A stretch of DNA of 64,000 nt from an uncultured Oscillospiraceae bacterium (GTDB taxonomy: Bacteria > Bacillota > Clostridia > Oscillospirales > Acutalibacteraceae): NCBI GenBank assembly GCA_900541565.1, contig UQKB01000004.1, positions 1 to 64,000 on the forward strand, written 5' to 3'. Each line of letters starts with the position of its first letter. The stretch's first letter is position 1. Both the position numbers and the translations under genes were made by a program. The notes under the pieces are model-generated. The model was not told the DNA's origin. It ran no database searches and saw only the letters and a program-made list of their open reading frames with translations. Below, in pieces: positions 61,259 through 64,000 of this stretch.

Positions 61259-61741
61259 TTATTTATGATACTTGCCGCCCGCGGAGATTTGGAACGCACG
61301 GTAGATTTGTTCACAAAGCATAACCCGCGCAAGCTGGTGGGGAAAGGTCATAGAAGACATGGATAGTTGCAGATTTGCGGCCTGTTTGACTGTGCTGGAA
61401 AGGCCAAAGGAGCCGCCGATGAAAAAAATGATTTTGCTCGTGCCCGCAACGGCGATGGCGTTTATTTGTTCAGAGAATGCCTTAGAGGAAAGCGGCTTGC
61501 CTTCTATGCACATGGCGACGGTATATGCCTGTGGATCCATTTTTGCAAGGAGGCGGTTGCCCTCGGCCTGCAAAATTTGTTCGATCTGTGCAGGGGAGGG
61601 GTTTTGCGGAGCCTTTTCTTCGTTTACCTCTGTAATGGTAAAGCGGCAAAACGCGCCTAGGCGTTTTTGGTATTCGGCGCAGGCCTGCGCCCAGTAGGAT
61701 TCTTTTAAGGAGCCTACGCAAAGGATGTGTATGGTCAGCAT
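61259..61741 (-). CDS. rlmH: 23S rRNA pseudouridine-1915 N3-methyltransferase
   Basis: 160 residues, exact family length. The SPOUT knot is seen as FFIGGSFGLSSTV and LSMSSMTFPHQLARVMLCEQ, ending in GGKYHK. AGAGG in front of ATG 61741 fixes the start; the open frame upstream to 61849 belongs to the neighbouring gene's region. The next gene upstream ends 14 bases away, so the two are cotranscribed. Confidence 0.95.
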   Translation of the reverse strand: MLTIHILCVGSLKESYWAQACAEYQKRLGAFCRFTITEVNEEKAPQNPSPAQIEQILQAEGNRLLAKMDPQAYTVAMCIEGKPLSSKAFSEQINAIAVAGTSKIIFFIGGSFGLSSTVKQAANLQLSMSSMTFPHQLARVMLCEQIYRAFQISAGGKYHK

Positions 61742-61755
61742 AATTTGGCCTCTTT

Positions 61756-62547
61756 TCAAAAAAGAATGGTTTTTCCCTGCGTGGTTTCGGGTGCTATTGT
61801 CAGCATATAGTCGCTGTCGCGGCGCATGCCGGCGCTTTCCAGCGCGCATACAGCCGACTGCATGGCAATATTGGGCAGGTTGTTTTCACGGCTTAAATGA
61901 GCCAGCACAAGCCTGGTTGTACCATGTTTGACCAGCGTGGGAAGAAATTGCGCGCACACCTCGTTGGAAAGATGGCCCCGGTCTGATAAAATTCGGCGTT
62001 TTAGGTAATATGGATAGATGCCGTTGAGCAGCATGCCCACGTCGTGGTTTGACTCAATAATCACACAGTCACAACCCAAAACAGCCTGTTTGATAGCTTC
62101 TGTCAAAATGCCGGTGTCTGTTGCGACGGCGGCCTTTCTTCCATCGCCGGTGGTAACGACAAAGCCCGTACTTTCTTTTGCGTCATGTGATGTTTGAAAA
62201 GGCCGGATCAGCATATCGCCGGCCTGCACGCCGCTGCTTTCGACCGTATGGCTTTTAAACTGACCGTTTAGGACACCTTGGGCGTCCAGTGCTTCAAGCG
62301 TGCCGGAGGATGCATAGACATCCATATGGTAACGCGAAGCAAGCACGCGCAGCCCCTGTATATGGTCAGAATGCTCATGTGTAATGAAAATGCCTTTTAC
62401 AAAGCGGATATCCAGTTCGTTTTGTACCATGGCAGCTTCAATTTGCTTGGCGCTGCGGCCCGCGTCAACCAAAATGCCGCCGCTGCCGCTGCCTATGTAG
62501 TAGCAATTGCCTTTGCTGCCGGAAAACAGTGGGCATAAACGTGCCAT
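61756..62547 (-). CDS. Metallo-beta-lactamase-fold hydrolase (YycJ/WalJ family)
   Basis: 263 residues from the ATG at 62547, with AAAGGAG upstream. CPLFSGSKGNCYYIG at the N-terminus, the zinc motif FITHEHSDHIQGL, DTG and ESNHD motifs and VLAHLSREN are characteristic of WalJ, which influences cell-wall/DNA replication balance and is thought to be a nuclease. Located between rlmH and murA, as is common near wal genes in Firmicutes, although walRK are not in this window. Confidence 0.92.
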   Translation of the reverse strand: MARLCPLFSGSKGNCYYIGSGSGGILVDAGRSAKQIEAAMVQNELDIRFVKGIFITHEHSDHIQGLRVLASRYHMDVYASSGTLEALDAQGVLNGQFKSHTVESSGVQAGDMLIRPFQTSHDAKESTGFVVTTGDGRKAAVATDTGILTEAIKQAVLGCDCVIIESNHDVGMLLNGIYPYYLKRRILSDRGHLSNEVCAQFLPTLVKHGTTRLVLAHLSRENNLPNIAMQSAVCALESAGMRRDSDYMLTIAPETTQGKTILF

Positions 62548-62601
62548 ATGAAAAAGCGCTCCTTTAAAAATCTTTGTGTCTTTTACGTTTTTGTATATAT
62601 G

Positions 62602-62632
62602 AAAAAAGAAGGCAGACAAAGCTGTCCGCCTT
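62602..62632 (-). terminator. Intrinsic terminator after murA
   Basis: Minus strand: AAGGCGGACA (62632-62623), loop GCTT, TGTCTGCCTT (62618-62609, one G-T pair), then CTTTTTTC. It closes the murA transcript before the WalJ-like gene. Confidence 0.87.
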
Positions 62633-62669
62633 TCCTTCTTTTAAAAATCATCACCGGTGCTTTAAAAAA

Positions 62670-63965
62670 TCAAGCCGTTACAACGTGCGTGGTAGTTTGT
62701 GTACGCTCTTTTTTGATGTCTGCGCCAAGTCCCCTGAATTTATTGACAATATCTTCATAGCCGCGCTCTATATGCACAATGTTTTCAATTTCTGTCGTGC
62801 CCTTTGCGCAAAGGCCGGCAATAATCATAGCCGCGCCGGCACGCAGGTCGGTTGCCTTTACGGGTGCGGCGATCAGCTCTTCCACACCCTCGATAATAGC
62901 AAGCCTGCCGTCGACAGAAATTTGCGCGCCCATCCTGCAAAGTTCACTGACATAGCGGAAACGGTTATCCCATACGTTTTCGTTAATGATGCTGGTACCG
63001 TTGGAAATCGACAGAAGTGCCGCAAACTGCGGCTGCATATCGGTTGGGAAACCGGGATGCGGCATTGTTTTTATATTGCAGCGTGAAAGGCGTCCGCTGC
63101 TCTTTACATGGACGGCCTCGTCATATTCCGTAACCTGTGCGCCCATTTCGCGCAGCTTTGCAGAAATGGATTCTAAATGCTTGGGGATAACGTTTTTAAC
63201 CAGAACATCGCCGTTTGTGGCAGCAGCGGCGACCATATAGGTGCCTGCTTCGATCTGGTCAGGAATAATGGAATAGGTTGTTCCGTGCAGATGCTGCACA
63301 CCTCTGATTTTAATGACGTCTGTACCTGCGCCGCGGATATCTGCGCCCATGGAGTTTAAAAAATTTGCAAGGTCGACAACGTGCGGTTCCTTTGCGGCAT
63401 TTTCCAGCACAGTCATGCCCTGTGCCTTTACGGCTGCAAGCATGATGTTCATGGTTGCGCCCACAGAAACGACGTCCAGATAAATATGCGCCCCCACAAG
63501 CTGTTCGGCGCTTACGCTGATGACCGCACCGTTGATCAGTTCGTGCTTGGCACCCAAAGCGGCAAAGCCCTTTAAATGCTGGTCGACAGGGCGAACGCCA
63601 AAATCGCACCCGCCCGGCATGGCAACCTGCGCCTGGTTGAATTTCCCAAGGAGTGCGCCCAAAAGATAATAAGAGGCGCGCATGCCCTTGACCTGTTCGT
63701 AGGTTGCAATAGAGGTACGTATACCGGTGGGGTCTATTTCCAAAGTGGATTTGTTAATTCTTTTAACGCTGGCGCCGATTTGCGCCAAAATATTTGCAAT
63801 AAAGGTTACGTCGCTGATGTTTGGTATATTTTCAATGCGGCAGGGCTCATCGGCAAGAATAACAGCCGGAATAATGGCGACAGCCGCATTCTTTGCCCCG
63901 CTTACGGTAACTTCCCCTTTTAGGGGGAGGCCGCCGTTGATCACAAATTTATCCAAGTGTGGCAC
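62670..63965 (-). CDS. murA: UDP-N-acetylglucosamine 1-carboxyvinyltransferase
   Basis: 431 residues, full length. SGAKNAAVAIIPA near the N-terminus, the PEP-binding loop MPGGCDFGVRPVDQHLKGF with the fosfomycin-target cysteine, and GRLAIIEGVEEL and ADLRAGAAMIIAGL late in the protein are conserved. First committed step of peptidoglycan synthesis. The keeping of Cys (not Asp) predicts fosfomycin sensitivity of this copy. The start lies 35 bases from the right edge. Confidence 0.96.
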   Translation of the reverse strand: MPHLDKFVINGGLPLKGEVTVSGAKNAAVAIIPAVILADEPCRIENIPNISDVTFIANILAQIGASVKRINKSTLEIDPTGIRTSIATYEQVKGMRASYYLLGALLGKFNQAQVAMPGGCDFGVRPVDQHLKGFAALGAKHELINGAVISVSAEQLVGAHIYLDVVSVGATMNIMLAAVKAQGMTVLENAAKEPHVVDLANFLNSMGADIRGAGTDVIKIRGVQHLHGTTYSIIPDQIEAGTYMVAAAATNGDVLVKNVIPKHLESISAKLREMGAQVTEYDEAVHVKSSGRLSRCNIKTMPHPGFPTDMQPQFAALLSISNGTSIINENVWDNRFRYVSELCRMGAQISVDGRLAIIEGVEELIAAPVKATDLRAGAAMIIAGLCAKGTTEIENIVHIERGYEDIVNKFRGLGADIKKERTQTTTHVVTA

Positions 63966-64000
63966 ACTCCCATATCGTTTTTCAGTTTGCGCCGTTTTAT

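Noticed and set aside
27..64000. CRISPR arrays, tRNA or rRNA genes, riboswitches
   Set aside because: No regularly spaced repeats, no tRNA-like cloverleaf with TTCGA loop and no known leader architecture were seen on either strand by eye; short RNA genes could still be missed without a covariance search.

Overview
The window is the end of a contig from an anaerobic, low-to-mid GC Firmicute of the Clostridia type. Evidence for this is the housekeeping set at the right (ilvD, an EF-G paralogue, pyrC/pyrF, serC/serA, nif3-trmK, rqcH, rlmH, a YycJ/WalJ-type hydrolase, murA), AGGAGG-type ribosome binding sites, strong TTGACA/TATAAT-type promoters and the many cobalamin-type radical SAM enzymes. 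Species cannot be named from the sequence. Bases 1-26 are leftover Nextera adapter, so the left edge is artificial and the cluster may continue beyond it.

Region 1 (84-43713) is one very long, entirely plus-strand run of about 40 closely packed or overlapping genes. It reads as a large biosynthetic gene cluster that I do not recognise as any described one. Its parts are: (a) a near-complete 3-amino-5-hydroxybenzoate (AHBA) sub-operon at 37106-41538, with RifL-like oxidoreductase, ROK kinase, type II dehydroquinase, AHBA-synthase-like aminotransferase and HAD phosphatase; (b) an adenylation enzyme, three tandem acyl carrier proteins, a GT2 glycosyltransferase and a PIG-L deacetylase, the same kinds of enzymes used in the first steps of mitomycin assembly on a carrier protein; (c) a catalytic ketosynthase plus a cysteine-less partner (chain-length-factor-like) and a ketoreductase; (d) complete sulfate activation (CysD, CysN, CysC) with a TSUP anion transporter and a sulfotransferase; (e) a carbamoyltransferase split into two genes 14 kb apart; (f) five radical SAM genes, four of them with cobalamin-binding domains and one of those broken; (g) three alkaline-phosphatase-superfamily proteins, one without its catalytic residues; (h) two BtrH-type acyltransferase-like proteins, a branched-polyamine-synthase-like protein, a Dph6-type ATP pyrophosphatase and two ABC exporter half-molecules. 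The inferred product is an AHBA-derived, glycosylated, carbamoylated and sulfated small molecule that is exported.

Region 2 (43714-44723) is a scar of mobile DNA: a short malQ-like fragment, two excisionase-like sequences and the frameshifted C-terminus of a tyrosine recombinase. It separates the AT-richer cluster from the visibly GC-richer core genome.

Region 3 (44724-63965) is ordinary core genome. On the plus strand are ilvD, an EF-G-like factor, a single-pass membrane protein and pyrC-pyrF. On the minus strand are serC-serA, a NatAB-type ABC exporter, nif3-trmK, a DUF1858 protein, rqcH, rlmH, a metallo-beta-lactamase-fold hydrolase and murA. Several good intrinsic terminators and promoters can be read there.
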